DNA of 64,000 nt from the NCBI GenBank assembly GCA_036250225.1, contig JAPZLL010000020.1:558001-622000 (forward strand), given 5' to 3'. Source of the stretch: Cercophora sp. LCS_1. Its lineage: Eukaryota > Ascomycota > Sordariomycetes > Sordariales > Lasiosphaeriaceae. Shown in pieces: positions 51,665 to 63,033 of this stretch (position 1 is the stretch's first letter; every line of letters starts with the position of its first letter). The notes below the pieces were generated by a model. It was not told the DNA's origin. It did not search any database and saw only the letters and a list, made by a program, of their open reading frames with translations. The translations under genes were made by a program, and so were the position numbers.

Positions 51665-52928
51665 TCAAGTAGCTATAACTCTCAAGACTTCAACTATCTT
51701 CTGGTAGTCAGGGTCTTGACGGCTCTCATACTTGCTGAGCTGCGAGTGTGTCCTATTCAGGCCGAAAGCCGGAACGCCAGGCAACGTCGCGGATGCTTTA
51801 TCCACAACCTATGCCACGTACATAAGGGGTCAGTATTCGGACAGTAATAGCCTAGCTTAATGTACCGGCAGTAGGGGAAAGAATCGTTACGGACCGTGAT
51901 AACCAACGGAAAGAAAGCCGGTCCATAGTGCATTGGTCGTGTCTCGTAAAAATTGTATATCCTCGGGCAAGATTTGACTTGCTCTAGGTTGCGGAAGTCG
52001 CGGTCCAGTTCAGCCAGGTATTGGGAGCCTACTGACAATATGCTGCGGATGTCGGTCTCGTTTTCTTGCTCGAACCACCAAAGCAAGGATGCTGATGCAA
52101 GGCGGGAACCTGAGTGGGGTGTTCCGAGAAAAAGATACCCCCCGATATTATTGAGAATATCTTTCATCCTCTCACAGGAGGATGCCATTACTACGGCCTG
52201 AAGTAACGAGAAGTGACCGAAGGGTGAGTATGACACACAACCAAGCTCGGGGAGGGAGGTCGGGCATCTTCTGGCTTACCTGCTTGACTACAAGCCCGCC
52301 GAAACTGTGACCTATGAAGACGATCGGACGCTTACCCTAAATGGAGAGTGAGAACATGGTTTAGTCGTAAAACCTAGTGGAAGGGTAGGACGTACGTGTA
52401 CCTTTTGGTGCTCAAGCAAGGCATCGAGCAGCTCGGCAGCGCGGTCACGGATTTCTGTGGCAGGCGTGGCATGCAGTCGGCGCTGGTACCTCCTCAGATA
52501 TAGACCGAGATGAAGGGCCTGCAGACCAGCAGCAGTGAAGAATGATGCAGTGCGCCAACGGGGAACCCAAGCACCAAGGAAGGCTAGCCCGGCAGATGCA
52601 CCGGCGAGAATCGACAATAGCGAGCGGGGGGAGGGGGACACAGCCGTGGCAAGTAGGCTAGGTTGTGTCTCAGTGACCATGGGCCCAAATGACAGGATGG
52701 TAGCGGATGAAAGGTCCTGTGGCAAAAGATCAGACAGCCAAAGGACGCCGTGACTGCGCCAGGTGCGATCTGGGTTGGCCCATAGCCCTTGGACGGCCAC
52801 GATGCTATGCATTTGCGTCAGCACCTGGGGAAGCAACTAAGCGATAAGATGGCTCACTATGCGGTGGCTAGGCCGCACGACGACGTGGAATGGACTTTGA
52901 GGTGGTAGGGACTCGAGGGAGCCCCCAT
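51665..52928 (-). CDS. SERAC1-like alpha/beta hydrolase (325 aa)
   Basis: Five exons: 52858-52928, 52402-52804, 52280-52336, 51895-52197 and 51665-51808. All introns are GT-AG and the total is 326 codons with the stop. N-terminal: IVAVQGLWANPDRTW and WLSDLLPQDLSSATILSFG, the DUF676/SERAC1-type opening. Then RPIVFIGHSFGGLVVKQA gives the nucleophile elbow GHSFGG. GGYLFLGTPHSGS and VVDKASATLPGVPAFGLNRT, then HSQLSKYESRQDPDYQ, contain the late His region. In many fungal proteins this hydrolase is the N-terminal module of NACHT- or HET-containing proteins. Here it stands alone with a normal end, so it is a free hydrolase or a detached effector module. The segment between the first motif and the elbow contains a hydrophobic stretch that may anchor it in a membrane. 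Confidence 0.85.
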
Positions 52929-53469
52929 TGTTGATATCCGAAATAACCCTGGGCTCGAGCGCGTCGGAGGTAGGAAAAGTGAGTTTTCCCGTAGGGGTAT
53001 GTTGGTGTCAAATCATGACAGGAGGTTCAATTGGATGGACACCAGGGCAGAGTTTTGAATATTCGAAAATTTATCTGTGTCGAGTGGAACAGTTTGTTGG
53101 TATCGTTTGCTGCGCAAGTAAGAAGCCTGAAATGACGAATCTGGTCTCACCCGCTGAAACCCCCACGCAGGGGGCGACTTGTACCAAAAAAACTCGGTCC
53201 ACAATCAAGCCAATGCCGCTCCAAGTGGTCCCGACCGGCATGTTTATTTCTAACAGCCGTGAGCATAATTGTATTCGCGGTCAAGGGTTAATTTAAGCCT
53301 TGGCAGTACTATTTATTGCCTTTCAAATTTGATGATACGCCCTCTCTGTAGAGGAATATCCATCCAAGCCTTCTTTTGGTGAACGGGCTCTTTTGTGACG
53401 GACTCTTGGGGTTTCCGCACTTCACGTGGCAGTGCTGGGGGCTAATTACGTGGCACACGTCCGATGGCC
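52929..53469. other. Intergenic upstream of the SERAC1-like gene
   Basis: About 540 bp. No gene recognised. It ends at the left boundary of the MITE-like element. Confidence 0.4.
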
Positions 53470-53871
53470 CCCAGAAAAGTTAAGGGGAGGAGGCAAAAAA
53501 GTTAAAGGGAGTGAGAGGCCCCTGCGCACAAGCCCTTTATTGGCCAACAGGCCGCCCTCAGGGCGCCATGTGCCTTGATTGCCAAAGAGCTCAGCAGCGC
53601 TCCACACTTTATTGACGACGACCAGGTCCACAATCAGCCTCAGAATCAATTGAAAATTCCAAACATTTTCACAATGCGTCAAAACAGCTGATTTAAGAGC
53701 GCTACAAAAGCGTTAGATTTTTATGGGGCTTCAATATGATCCGATGATTTCGTGCGTTGCGATGCGGTAGAAGTTCAAACCGGTTGAAATATAAACTTCG
53801 ATATCTTGGATGCAACAGCTGTGCTGGCTTGTACTCCCTTTAACTTTTTTGCTTGATCCCTTTAACCTTTT
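53470..53871. mobile_element. MITE-like element with terminal inverted repeats (about 400 bp)
   Basis: The left end reads AGAAAAGTTAAGGGGAGGAG then GCAAAAAAGTTAAAGGGAGT. The right end, reverse-complemented, reads GAAAAGGTTAAAGGGATCAA then GCAAAAAAGTTAAAGGGAGT. These are imperfect inverted repeats of about 40 bp with an identical inner half. The element is flanked by CGATGGCC (53462-53469) and CGATGGCT (53872-53879), a near-perfect 8-bp direct repeat compatible with an hAT-type target-site duplication. No transposase frame is inside, so it would need a partner in trans. Confidence 0.65.
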
Positions 53872-53962
53872 CGATGGCTCCTGGGGCATTTAACTTGTGA
53901 GCCCCGCCCACCTGGAGACGTGCCTGGTGCCTGGTGCCTGGTGCCAAAACCCAAAAACCATC

Positions 53963-54904
53963 ATGGCCGGCAACCCTGCCCCAGATCTCGCGACGCCGCA
54001 ATTCGCCAAATTTGAGCAAGTCAAGCTCGGTCTCAATGTCGCGGGGTTTCCCGGCAACTACCACACCTTGAGCAAGCTGGGCACGTACGGACGGCGCATC
54101 GTGCCCGTCGACGATCTCGGCTTGCATCTCGTCTGGAAACCTGGCAATTCGCCCTTCGAGTTCATCAAGCCTCTCCCTCGCAGTTTTGTAACCTTGCCAC
54201 CAGACCCAGTCCCCCCCGCTGCCGGAGCCGCGACACCCGCTTGCACCGATGCCGAGCTGACATGGCCGACAGAGGCCCTCCCGGAAGCGACTGCGGGCTT
54301 CGTCTACTCGTACACCCGCCTCATCGAATCCGAAGTCGACCTCAAGCTTGCGCTAGACATGGGTCTAGTCGATGAACGCTTTGCCTTAGCCGGCGGTGTC
54401 GGCTGGGAGCGATGGCAGGCCTTCGTGGCGTCCTTCCGCAAAGCTTCAGACCCAAACATGCACATTCGCTTCGCATACGGCGACCTCCGTCTCAATCGTC
54501 TGCGTCTCAGCTGGCTGGGGAGACGCTTCTACAACACACGGGACCAGCCGCTGCTTTCCTTTTCCAACTGGTACATCAAATGGGCCACGGTCATTCTCGT
54601 TATCGCCAGCACCGTGCTCTCCGCGATGCAGGTGGCCCTTGCGGGGAACCCGGATTTTGGCACCACCATGGTCGTATTCAACTGGTTCGCTATTGCGTTT
54701 CTACTCATGGTGGCTTTTAACTTGGCGGTCGGGTTGACTGTTGGCCTCTTCTTCGGCGTGTGGCAGGTCGCGGTGTGGGGGAATAAAAAGAGGACGAACA
54801 GGAAGAAGAAGCTGACGGAGGTGATTGAGTCCTGTGGTGGCAGCCAGGGAGAGTTTACCGACCTCCAAAGAAGTAAGCTCTTAGAGAGGGAAGTTAATAT
54901 GTGA
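53963..54904 (+). CDS. Two-helix membrane protein of unknown function (313 aa)
   Basis: Single exon, ATG 53963 (MAGNPAPDLATPQFAKFEQV). The soluble N-terminal 200 residues end with a conserved-looking stretch (GDLRLNRLRLSWLGR, FYNTRDQPLLSFSNW). Two membrane helices follow (WATVILVIASTVLSAMQVAL and VVFNWFAIAFLLMVAFNLAV), then a basic cytosolic tail (KKRTNRKKK). The layout matches a widespread ascomycete family without known function. An upstream in-frame extension to 53897 begins without ATG context. The MITE-like element ends about 90 bp upstream and could influence its promoter. Confidence 0.75.
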   Translation: MAGNPAPDLATPQFAKFEQVKLGLNVAGFPGNYHTLSKLGTYGRRIVPVDDLGLHLVWKPGNSPFEFIKPLPRSFVTLPPDPVPPAAGAATPACTDAELTWPTEALPEATAGFVYSYTRLIESEVDLKLALDMGLVDERFALAGGVGWERWQAFVASFRKASDPNMHIRFAYGDLRLNRLRLSWLGRRFYNTRDQPLLSFSNWYIKWATVILVIASTVLSAMQVALAGNPDFGTTMVVFNWFAIAFLLMVAFNLAVGLTVGLFFGVWQVAVWGNKKRTNRKKKLTEVIESCGGSQGEFTDLQRSKLLEREVNM

Positions 54905-57024
54905 CTGGATACAGGCGATTGCACAATCTGCTTCTTTACACGGGTGGAGGTAATTGATTGGGGGCTCCTATACTCTCCCTGCCATGACTGGCGACCCGCG
55001 TAACCGCCTTCCAGACTTTGGTCTAGAAGCTGGGTGGCGAGGCGATGCCCGCCTCGATGGGATGCGGGGTGGAGGTAATGACGGCACTCCGTAGTGACAA
55101 CTCTCGGATCAGGCTGGCCTGGGTGTGCTCTACTTTGTGGCGATGGCGCAGGATTTTTGGCCATTCGTTTTGCGACGTCCGGGCTGTGGTTTCTTCGCAG
55201 CGTCTTTTAGTTTAGTGTTATCTGGGTACTCCCCACATCTTCTTCGTTCGCGACGCTGAACGTTATCTTTTGGATTAAGTGACGAGTTTGCTGTTGAGCG
55301 GTATCCACGCCTGTCCCTTCACAACATGGAGATACTCTGAATTATTATAGTAAGCATAGGTATAGGTCGTGTAGTTTATCAAGTTCTTTGGAGTTTGAAA
55401 TTATACAAATAGAAAGCTCCTAACGAGATAATTTCACGTATTTAGACTAATTAATTTGTTATAGTGTGTAATGGGAGAAGTAATCATATAAATCGTTAGA
55501 GTGTTGAAGTGCTTTTTGGTGGTGAGGATATGTATGTGGTGGGTGAGTTTTTGTTGCTATTGCGAGCGTGTTTCGAAAATATACATATATATTGAATGTA
55601 TTTAATTTCTACGTTTTCATACGAAACCCTAATCCTTGAGGGGTGTGGGCAGATATTGCTTCCCTAATAGTAATGCTTGACTTAGATGCCGTTGTGATCA
55701 AGCACGCTATGAGGCTTTGAGATCAATTGAGGAGTTCATGTGATTTGCGCGTGATGCGCTATCCACTTGCCTGTGAGTAGTCGTCATGTTATCTTCGTCA
55801 GAAGGAAGATAGCATGAAACTAGCCGAGCTGGATCGAACTAAAAGGAGGTCAACTTTTGGTTTGAAGCTTTTGGGTAGGCGCCTCCAGCCTAAGACGCTG
55901 CAGTTGACACGATCAGATAGATGACCGGGCCATGTGGTTTGTGTGTCAAGGGGTTAGGGTTACGCTGTTGGCCCCTAACGGTTTCCCCGACAGCGGGCGT
56001 CAGGTGTTTGACCGCACCTGCCAGCTTGCAGTAGCTTCCGAGAGATCACGGGATTTGCCCCGCCATCACGACGCGATAAATCCTCTGGTCATCCCTGCCC
56101 ATGATCTCTTTGCCGAAATTTCGCTGACTCTTGCATCTTTGCTTTCTTCTTATCATGTTGCAGACGTACATTGCGCTGCGCTCTCTGCCGCGGGATGCAA
56201 GTACCCCGCCCCGCTTTTTCCCGCGATGCCGTCGTAACTTCCTTGAAACTTGACCCCTGACATTATTTTACGCCCTCGTATCTTGCGATCTGTCTCGGAC
56301 GTGATGGAACATGGCTGAGCTCATCACAGGCCCGCTAGCGGCCCCGACGCCGCGGTTGGTGTTGTTGGGTAGGATCTCGGATCCAAGGTTTGTTCACACA
56401 ACACGTTCCAACGGCACCACCTCGTACCGCATCTGCTGGTGGTTCGGTCTCACAGAACGCCCCCCCAAAAAGTCTGGCGCAAGAGCCCTTGGGATTTGAA
56501 GGACGGAACAGCCGCACCACGTCACCGATGCGCTAGCCTGCATGGTTTCAGAGGAAGATCGATTCCACGCAAATCAAGAACGCCCAGGGCCGACTGTGGC
56601 CGTCCCGATTGGTCGTCGCTTCCCAAAACTGCCGTTCGAGCGGGCCTTGATTTCGATGCCAAGTCATCAAACGCCCGGCAGGCGGCATGGAGGGGACCAT
56701 TTGACGAATTTGGGCGCAATCTTTTTCGTGTCTCTTGCTGTGTTTTTCGTCCGTCTCTTGCCTGGTGTTCGCATGATTGCATTAACTAGTGTCACACGGC
56801 ACGGTAAACGATGCGTGTGACTTTATCATCGCCATCCTTCCTTGTCAGCGACAACTTATTGTCGCACAAGACGGTTCGAGCCAAGCTGCCGATCCTCGCG
56901 TACTTGGGTCAACCCGGTCTCATATACTCCCTAATATCTTCTGCCGTCTGGGCCTGCTTTTTCTTCCCTGGACTTCCCGTCAACACCACCTTTTCACATT
57001 CCGACGGGATCGTAGATGCACACG
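54905..57024. other. Long interval, partly AT-rich
   Basis: About 2.1 kb. 55340-55640 is AT-rich, with ATATAT-type runs, and may be old repeat sequence. Open frames at 55932-56237 and 56439-56820 have no family resemblance. The right end is the promoter of the peroxidase gene. Confidence 0.4.
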
Positions 57025-57881
57025 ATGACGTCCATCGGGCTCAAGGTGCTCAACATTTTTGGGAACATCCTTGGAGGAGCAGTTGATGTTGTTCACGCGA
57101 TCACGGGTCGAGGAAAAGTGGCAGAGGATCACACCTGGCAGAAGCCGACGGCAACGGATCGTGGGTTATTCCCGAGGTGGATGCCGAAGAATGGCCAACT
57201 GACGACGTTCTAGGCCGCGGCCCTTGTCCTATGCTCAACGCACTTGCGAACCACGGATATCTCCCTCGCGATGGCAAGAACATCTCCCTAACGCGCTTGG
57301 TCTCTGGCTTCAAAGAGTCCATCAACCTTGCCCCTGATGCAACCCTGATTGTGGGCATCAAGGCGCTGCAAGCCTCCTCAACGGGCAACTTCTTCACCCT
57401 TAACCTCGACGACCTCAACAAACATGGCGGTATGGCCACTTGCACCCTCACCCTGGTGGCATCTCACTTATACGTGATAGTGATCGAGCACGACGGAAGC
57501 CTCACCCGCCACGACTTTCACTCCGGCAACAACCACACCTTTTCACCGGAGCTCTTTGCCGCATTCATCGCCCATTTCCCCGGCGAACTCATCTCCATCG
57601 AAGCCGCCGCTCGCGCAAGGAAAGACCGACTTGTCGTGGCCGAGAAGACGAACCCCGAATTCAAGATGTCGTCTGATGATACTCGATTCAGCTTCATCGA
57701 AACGGCGTCGTACTTGATGGTGTTTGCAAAGGGGGTGAACGGCGAGGCGAAAACGGAGTGGGTGAGGAAGTGGTTCGAGGATGAGAGGTTGCCGTATGAG
57801 GAAGGCTGGAAGAGGAGTGAGAAGCAACTTGGGGTCGGTGACTTGTTGGCAATTCAGAAGAAGGTTGAGGCTGTCGTATGA
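57025..57881 (+). CDS. Heme-thiolate peroxidase (chloroperoxidase/UPO family), 5' frame problem
   Basis: From about 57141 onward the frame encodes a near-complete short heme-thiolate peroxidase. It has GPCPMLNALANHGYLPRDGK with the proximal Cys of the PCP motif, IVIEHDGSLTRHDF with the distal EHD-type motif, and FSPELFAAFIA, then SFIETASYLMVFAKG and WFEDERLPYEEGWKR. This family oxidises or halogenates substrates using peroxide. The expected N-terminus (MTSIGLKVLNIFGN, then VVHAITGRGKVAEDHTWQ) begins at ATG 57025 but lies in a different frame. The shift falls near 57139. No splice pair of reasonable size corrects it, so there may be an indel (pseudogene or sequencing error) or a shorter product. 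No classical signal peptide was recognised. Confidence 0.7.
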
Positions 57882-58488
57882 GTTAGACACGAGAGGAGAG
57901 GAGGTTCGCGTCAAGATAAATCGTACGCCTTGCCTTTGTACCTACCTAGTTATATCGCGGTATTCCTTTTCACCTTACCATACTTCGACGCCTTAGATAT
58001 GACGTACAGCAAAGCGAAACGACAGGCTTACGGTCTCTTTGCCATCATCCAAATCACATATCCCCTGGAATTTAATGGCTGTGACATGTCTTTCGACGAA
58101 TCGAGGAGGTGTGACTCCCAGGCATGGTGTGATAAACAAGGGGAACTATTTTTGCGCCCCCATCCCGGTCCATTATAAATCCGCAACCCCGAGTAACTAA
58201 GACTATTCGGTACATGGTAAGGCCTGAATTCATTCTGAAAGTACCGTACCCCCCCCCCAAAAAAAAAAAAAAAAAAAAAAAAAACCTGGAAAAGGCGCGG
58301 GCACTCTCTCTCGCCCTCTTCAATGATCTAGCAAAATACACGGTGCTATATCTGTGTCGGGATCATGCGTGGGATGGACAGCAGAAGATATATTGGACCT
58401 CACGAGAAAATGACCCTTCCAGAAACTCATAGGTCGAAGATTGACACGACACGACTCCGAAACCGCTGTCAAGCGCCACTCGTTCCCC
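57882..58488. other. Intergenic with C10/A26 homopolymer
   Basis: About 600 bp between the peroxidase and the Clr5-ankyrin gene. It holds a poly-C then poly-A run at 58249-58284 and no gene. The A run could be a retroposed tail, but no retroelement body was recognised to its left. Confidence 0.45.
58249..58284. repeat. Homopolymer C10-A26
   Basis: Ten C followed by twenty-six A on the plus strand. Length is likely uncertain in the assembly. Confidence 0.9.
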
Positions 58489-61400
58489 CTATCCGACCCA
58501 CTCAACAGCCCCCTTTGCTCGCAGAATGCCTTGAATCTCGTTCTGTCCACGAAGAACTGCCCAACGGAGGGGAAAACGTCCCATTAAAGCGTCTTTTGCA
58601 TTGGGGTTCGCATTGTTCTCGAGGAGCAGCCTCACGTCACGGGCGCTGCCATCCCATATGGCTCGTATTAACGGAGTAAATCCGGATCCGTCGACCATGT
58701 CAACGTCGAAGCCCATGCGAAGTAGAGTCGGGATTCTTTCAGGGCAGGAGCTCAGGGCATAATCAAGTAAATTCCGACCAGAGCCATCAAGAATCCTGAG
58801 ATCAGCGCCGTTCTTGAGAAGTAAACGCAATATATCCTCGTGGCCACGGTGGAGCGCAGAAAACAGCCAGTTGTTGGGGGTAGCGCTCCGTTGACCTACG
58901 ATGCCGTCCGTGTACCTAAGGAGTAGATTGACGACATCCAGAGGCCCCTTTTGAATGGCTTGGGCGACTTCGCGCGCAGGGCAACTGAGAATTCTTGCGC
59001 CAGCATCGAAGAGTCTTTGCGCAATGCCGGCACCCTCCTGCAAAGCAGCATCCAACAATAGTCTGTCAAGGCCGACTTGGTGGTTTTCAGTGGACCTCAA
59101 AAGGAGCGAGATGCATGCCGGGTCGAGCTGGCAGATTGCACCTTTCTGCGTTGTGTCCGGGAGCTGGGCCTTGTAACCCTTCTCAAAAAGCAGTTGTGCA
59201 GTATCGGGATGATTATTTAGGATGGCAAACCAGAGGACCGTGTTGAAATCGATATCGGCAGTCGCGTGTTCGAGAAGAAAGCGAACCTTCCACACTTCCT
59301 CAGAGAAATGTTCGTGAATGTGACGTCGTGTGTTTTCGTCGAGTGATCCAAATTCAGCGCCGGCCTCCAAAAGGACCACGGCCGTCCCTTCAGATCCGTC
59401 CGGATCTAGTACGACTTCGAGGAGTAATTGGTTGATATCAAAGTCGTCGCTGAGGCATTTCAGCAGGAGTTGAACAGCATCCCTTATGTAGATGATTTGA
59501 ATGAGAAAGTAACCACTTTCATGTTTCCGTAACAGCTCAAGGGACACCCTTGCGCCCGCAGCTAGGAAGTGGTAGGCGGATTGCTCTTCCCCCATCAAAA
59601 TGCACTCTAAAAGTAGTTCATCAAATATCGCTGGTGAATCGGCGTATTTCAAGATAAGTTCGACACAATCCTCTCGGCAAAGGAATGGTATATCTGCCAA
59701 CTCTTTTTCAGCTGCGAGTATATCACCGCAGCCAATACTAGCCCCGGCGTCGAAAGCGATTTGCGCGGCAGGCGCATTGCATGTCCAAATGGCGAGTAGA
59801 AGAATGGAGTCGAGACCTCTACGTTTGTCCTCGTCAGACACACACTCTAACAGTAACCGAAGGATGTCGTCCTCTTCGAGAATATCAGCGACAAGGCCTC
59901 TTCTCCAGTCATCCCATCTGCGGTTCGTCCAATCTAGTTGGTCGAACCAGACTCTCACCCCGGCGTCAAAAAGGATTCGGGCGGTGTCAAACGTCTTGGT
60001 TCTAATGGCGTCGAAAAGACGGCCCTCAAGCTCGTAGTAGCCGTTTAATTCATCATTGTTATGAATTATCTCGATGGCACGAGTATGGCCATTTGCCATA
60101 GCATAGTCGAATGTGGACTCTTCCATCTCGACCTCGAAACTAAGGATGCAAAGCGCAAGATCGTAGAGCCCCAGCTGACCCATATAGTAGGCATCTGCCC
60201 ACTTATTTTTAGAGACTTCCCTCTCTGCTGAATGGGAAAGAAAGAAGTCCACGGTGTTGAAATGACCGCGCACAAAGGCAAGATGTAGCGGTCGCGCGTT
60301 GAAAACAGTTAGAAGTCTCCTCCTGTCAGGAATTTCGTACCGGATTTCGAAATCACCCTCAGCTATGGCATCTATGTCGGCTCCGTGTTTTAACAGTAGG
60401 TCCACGATATCGGTACGCCCATAGAATGCCGCGATGTGTAAAGGTGCCATGCCCGATTTGGATTGAGCATCAACGTTGGCGCCCGACACTAGAAGATGGC
60501 GAGCACGATCCAGATGGCCGGCCCTCACTGCATGCCGCAGTGCTGCATCCATTTCTTGGCCAGGCATGGGCAAAGTAAGCAGGCTACTCCGGCCGTTGTT
60601 TACGGCATCTTTATAGTCGTCCTCCTGAGCAGTGATGACCGAGTCCGTGTCACTCTCGGAGTCGGAGGGGTACATTTGGTCGCGGTCGATCTCGATAACG
60701 CTCGAGGCGTCAGAGCCGGAATCTTCCTCCTCGATTACTTGCGTGGCGTAGCCCTGACCCAGAGTGGCGGCGTTGCCATCAAGTTCCATAGCCATGGATG
60801 CCGAATAGGAGTCTTGTGTCGGGGTCTGGCTTCTCGAGGTTGGGAAAGAAGTAAGGTCTCTGCCTGGGAGGCTCAAGCTGCTGGCTCGAGGAGTGGTCGT
60901 GGTCTGGTCCTCTAACCCCAATACTTTGGGGAGCGTGTTGTACATCGAAGTCATATCCAATGCATTGGATGTCGAAAATTTTTCGTCGGAATGCGAGTTG
61001 GAAAATCCCATGAGCGCCAGAGCGGCTTCTTTGTCGTCTGGCATCTTGGAGTCTTCGAAGCCGTCGCGAGGGGTAGGCGCGCTAGATTGCGAGGGGGTCA
61101 ACTCAGCCTCTGAAGGCGTCTCGTAGGAGATGTCCGAAGGGGTCACGGGTTCTGGGAGGAACGTTAAAGATGAACACAAAGGTTGGCGGGTTGTTCGACT
61201 TACCAGTCTCGGATGAAACCTCGACAAAACCACCATGGTTCAACTTCTGTCGCTTCTGCCAACGATCGATGTTGTCGAGGGGGACTGGGCGGCCGCGGAC
61301 AGTGAACCGGGTCTCCTTGTCCTCGCCTACCTTCCGCTTCTGCTGAATTCTGGCAATATTCTTCATTTCCTCAGAGCTGACGTTCTTTTTGTAGTTCCAA

Positions 61401-61648
61401 ATGTCAAGCTTAGTGGTCCATTGCTTCTTGCTTGGTGAGTGTCAGCTCATGTCGAGCCATCAGCGTGAGGGGGATCAGGCTGCGTACGTTGCCGAGAAAT
61501 TATGATGGACTGCAACCACCTCCATCGTGTGCTTGAGGTCACGATCCTCGTCCCAGTAGACCCGGTACACGGTGGCCTTGATGTCTTCCCAGATGGGATC
61601 GTTCGGGCCCTTGGGCTTGATCGGGCGGCGACATTCCAATGAACCCAT
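58489..61648 (-). CDS. Clr5-domain ankyrin-repeat protein (1016 aa)
   Basis: Exons 61488-61648, 61204-61430 and 58489-61151. Introns 61431-61487 and 61152-61203 are GT-AG, and the total is 1017 codons with the stop. The N-terminal Clr5 domain is clear: IWEDIKATVYRVYWDEDRDL, EVVAVHHNFSATKKQWTTKL, then WNYKKNVSSEEMKNIA. A Ser/Pro/Asp-rich linker of about 180 residues follows. Then a long ankyrin array runs to the C-terminus, for example GMAPLHIAAFYGRTDIVDLL, SALHRGHEDILRLLLKNGAD and GFTPLIRAIWDGSARDVRLL. The middle repeats are degenerate. Clr5-ankyrin proteins are a large, mostly uncharacterised fungal family; nuclear or signalling roles are plausible but unproven. Confidence 0.9.
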
Positions 61649-62639
61649 CGCAGAGGTGTGGGCTTAGAGCCTTGGTTGGGGCGATAAAAGCTGGGCAGTA
61701 CGGCGAACCTGACGTTTTGTTGAGGGTTGAAGTTTGGTGGCCGGGTGCAAGTTCTTCTCCTGTTTCCTTGCGAGAATGTTGAAGGTAAAGGAAAGCTGGT
61801 GTTCTCGCAACCTGGGGAGCGCTGCGTTATTAAGGCGTCCCGGAGTCGAGACGTCCTGATCATGCATGCCAGGGAACCAATCAAGGACGGGAAGCAAAGT
61901 TGCCATGCATGCCAAGCCGTGCGAGTCGTGCTCATCGTGGCGCGGAAAGCCCCCAGTCCCAAGGATGCAGAAGCGCCAATCAGAATCTGGAAAACAAAGT
62001 TTCCGTGCATATGGCGGGTCTGCGTCTGTCTGTCTGTTCCAGGTTGCTGTGCATCCAAGCAGGTCTTTGACCGTTTGCCATCGCGCACCACGCTTTTCTC
62101 GGGCACTAGGAATCAAGCGTCTTAATCTTCGGTCAAGCTTCGAGGGCAATGGCGTCATGTTGGTGGGCTCATACTTAGATGTGTAACCTAGAAAAGTGCA
62201 GACCAATCCCGCGCTCCCGAGTCGGCATCGGAGGCGCCCATCCACACATGCGACACACCCCGGGTGGAAGTAACCCATTGCCCTGGATCTCCCATCCCAT
62301 GCATGGCAACTTTGCTCTGCTGCCCAACAGACGGTGCTTTTGTTTTCAATGACTAGTTTTCTCAACATGAGCCCTCTCAAAGGTTCTCAGCGAGCCGGCG
62401 TCCCGGTGGACCCAGCCCGGGTTTCTCAGTTTCACCCTTCGGACCTGCCTACAAAATGTCAGCGTGCCCCAGAGTCGCCCTGTTCCCGAAATGCTTCCCT
62501 TTTCACCTTCCCCAGCACACTGTCTCCAGACGTCTGGGATCCAATTTGACCTCCTGTATCAGCCCAACACTTCCAACCATTCACGCCTACCCTTTCCCCT
62601 CAATCCTCGGTTCCTGCCACGGGCCACCTCGCCCCCAAT
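61649..62639. promoter_or_regulatory. Intergenic between divergent genes
   Basis: About 1 kb between the Clr5-ankyrin gene (minus) and a small plus-strand gene. It contains repeated ATGCATGC-like words near 61860-61910 and 62295-62310. The open frames seen here (e.g. 61727-62125 plus) lack family resemblance. Confidence 0.4.
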
Positions 62640-62973
62640 ATGTCTCCAGCATCGACATCCTCCGTCGCCTCCACGGCCGAGGGCTTGTACGTTGCCATCT
62701 CCTGACCCCTCCTTGGCACCATCAGTACCTAGTACGAGACTGACGTATTCATACCACAGATCCTCCAAGGGCCCGTCTGCGATGCTCGATTACTACCTCG
62801 AGTCTTCGATGCAAGCCCTCGAGCGTCTCACCCTCGAGCCATCCACCCCGACCAAGAAGGGAAAGAAGAGGGCGGTGAAGAAGGCAATCAAGAAGAAGGT
62901 GGAGAAGACCGTGAAGTATCTCGACGACTGGGAGGAGATGTGGACCAACGCCAGCAAGTCGGACTCCAAATAG
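62640..62973 (+). CDS. Small basic coiled protein (86 aa)
   Basis: Exons 62640-62686 and 62760-62973 with a 73-bp intron (GTACGT to CCACAG), 87 codons with the stop. The protein starts MSPASTSSVASTAEG and continues MLDYYLESSMQALERLTLEP, then a Lys-rich stretch (KKGKKRAVKKAIKKKVEKTV) and a short acidic end (YLDDWEEMW). The Lys-rich segment could be a nuclear or nucleic-acid-binding region. Good codon bias supports coding. Not recognised. Confidence 0.65.
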
Positions 62974-63033
62974 GATCTGATCGTGGTGTTCTATCTGTGA
63001 TTGAGCTTAGAATTTGTCGTCAGATAAATGTAG

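Noticed and set aside
58249..58284. Poly(A) run as evidence for a retroposed gene
   Set aside because: No processed coding sequence or target duplication was found next to it; a simple homopolymer is the better reading.
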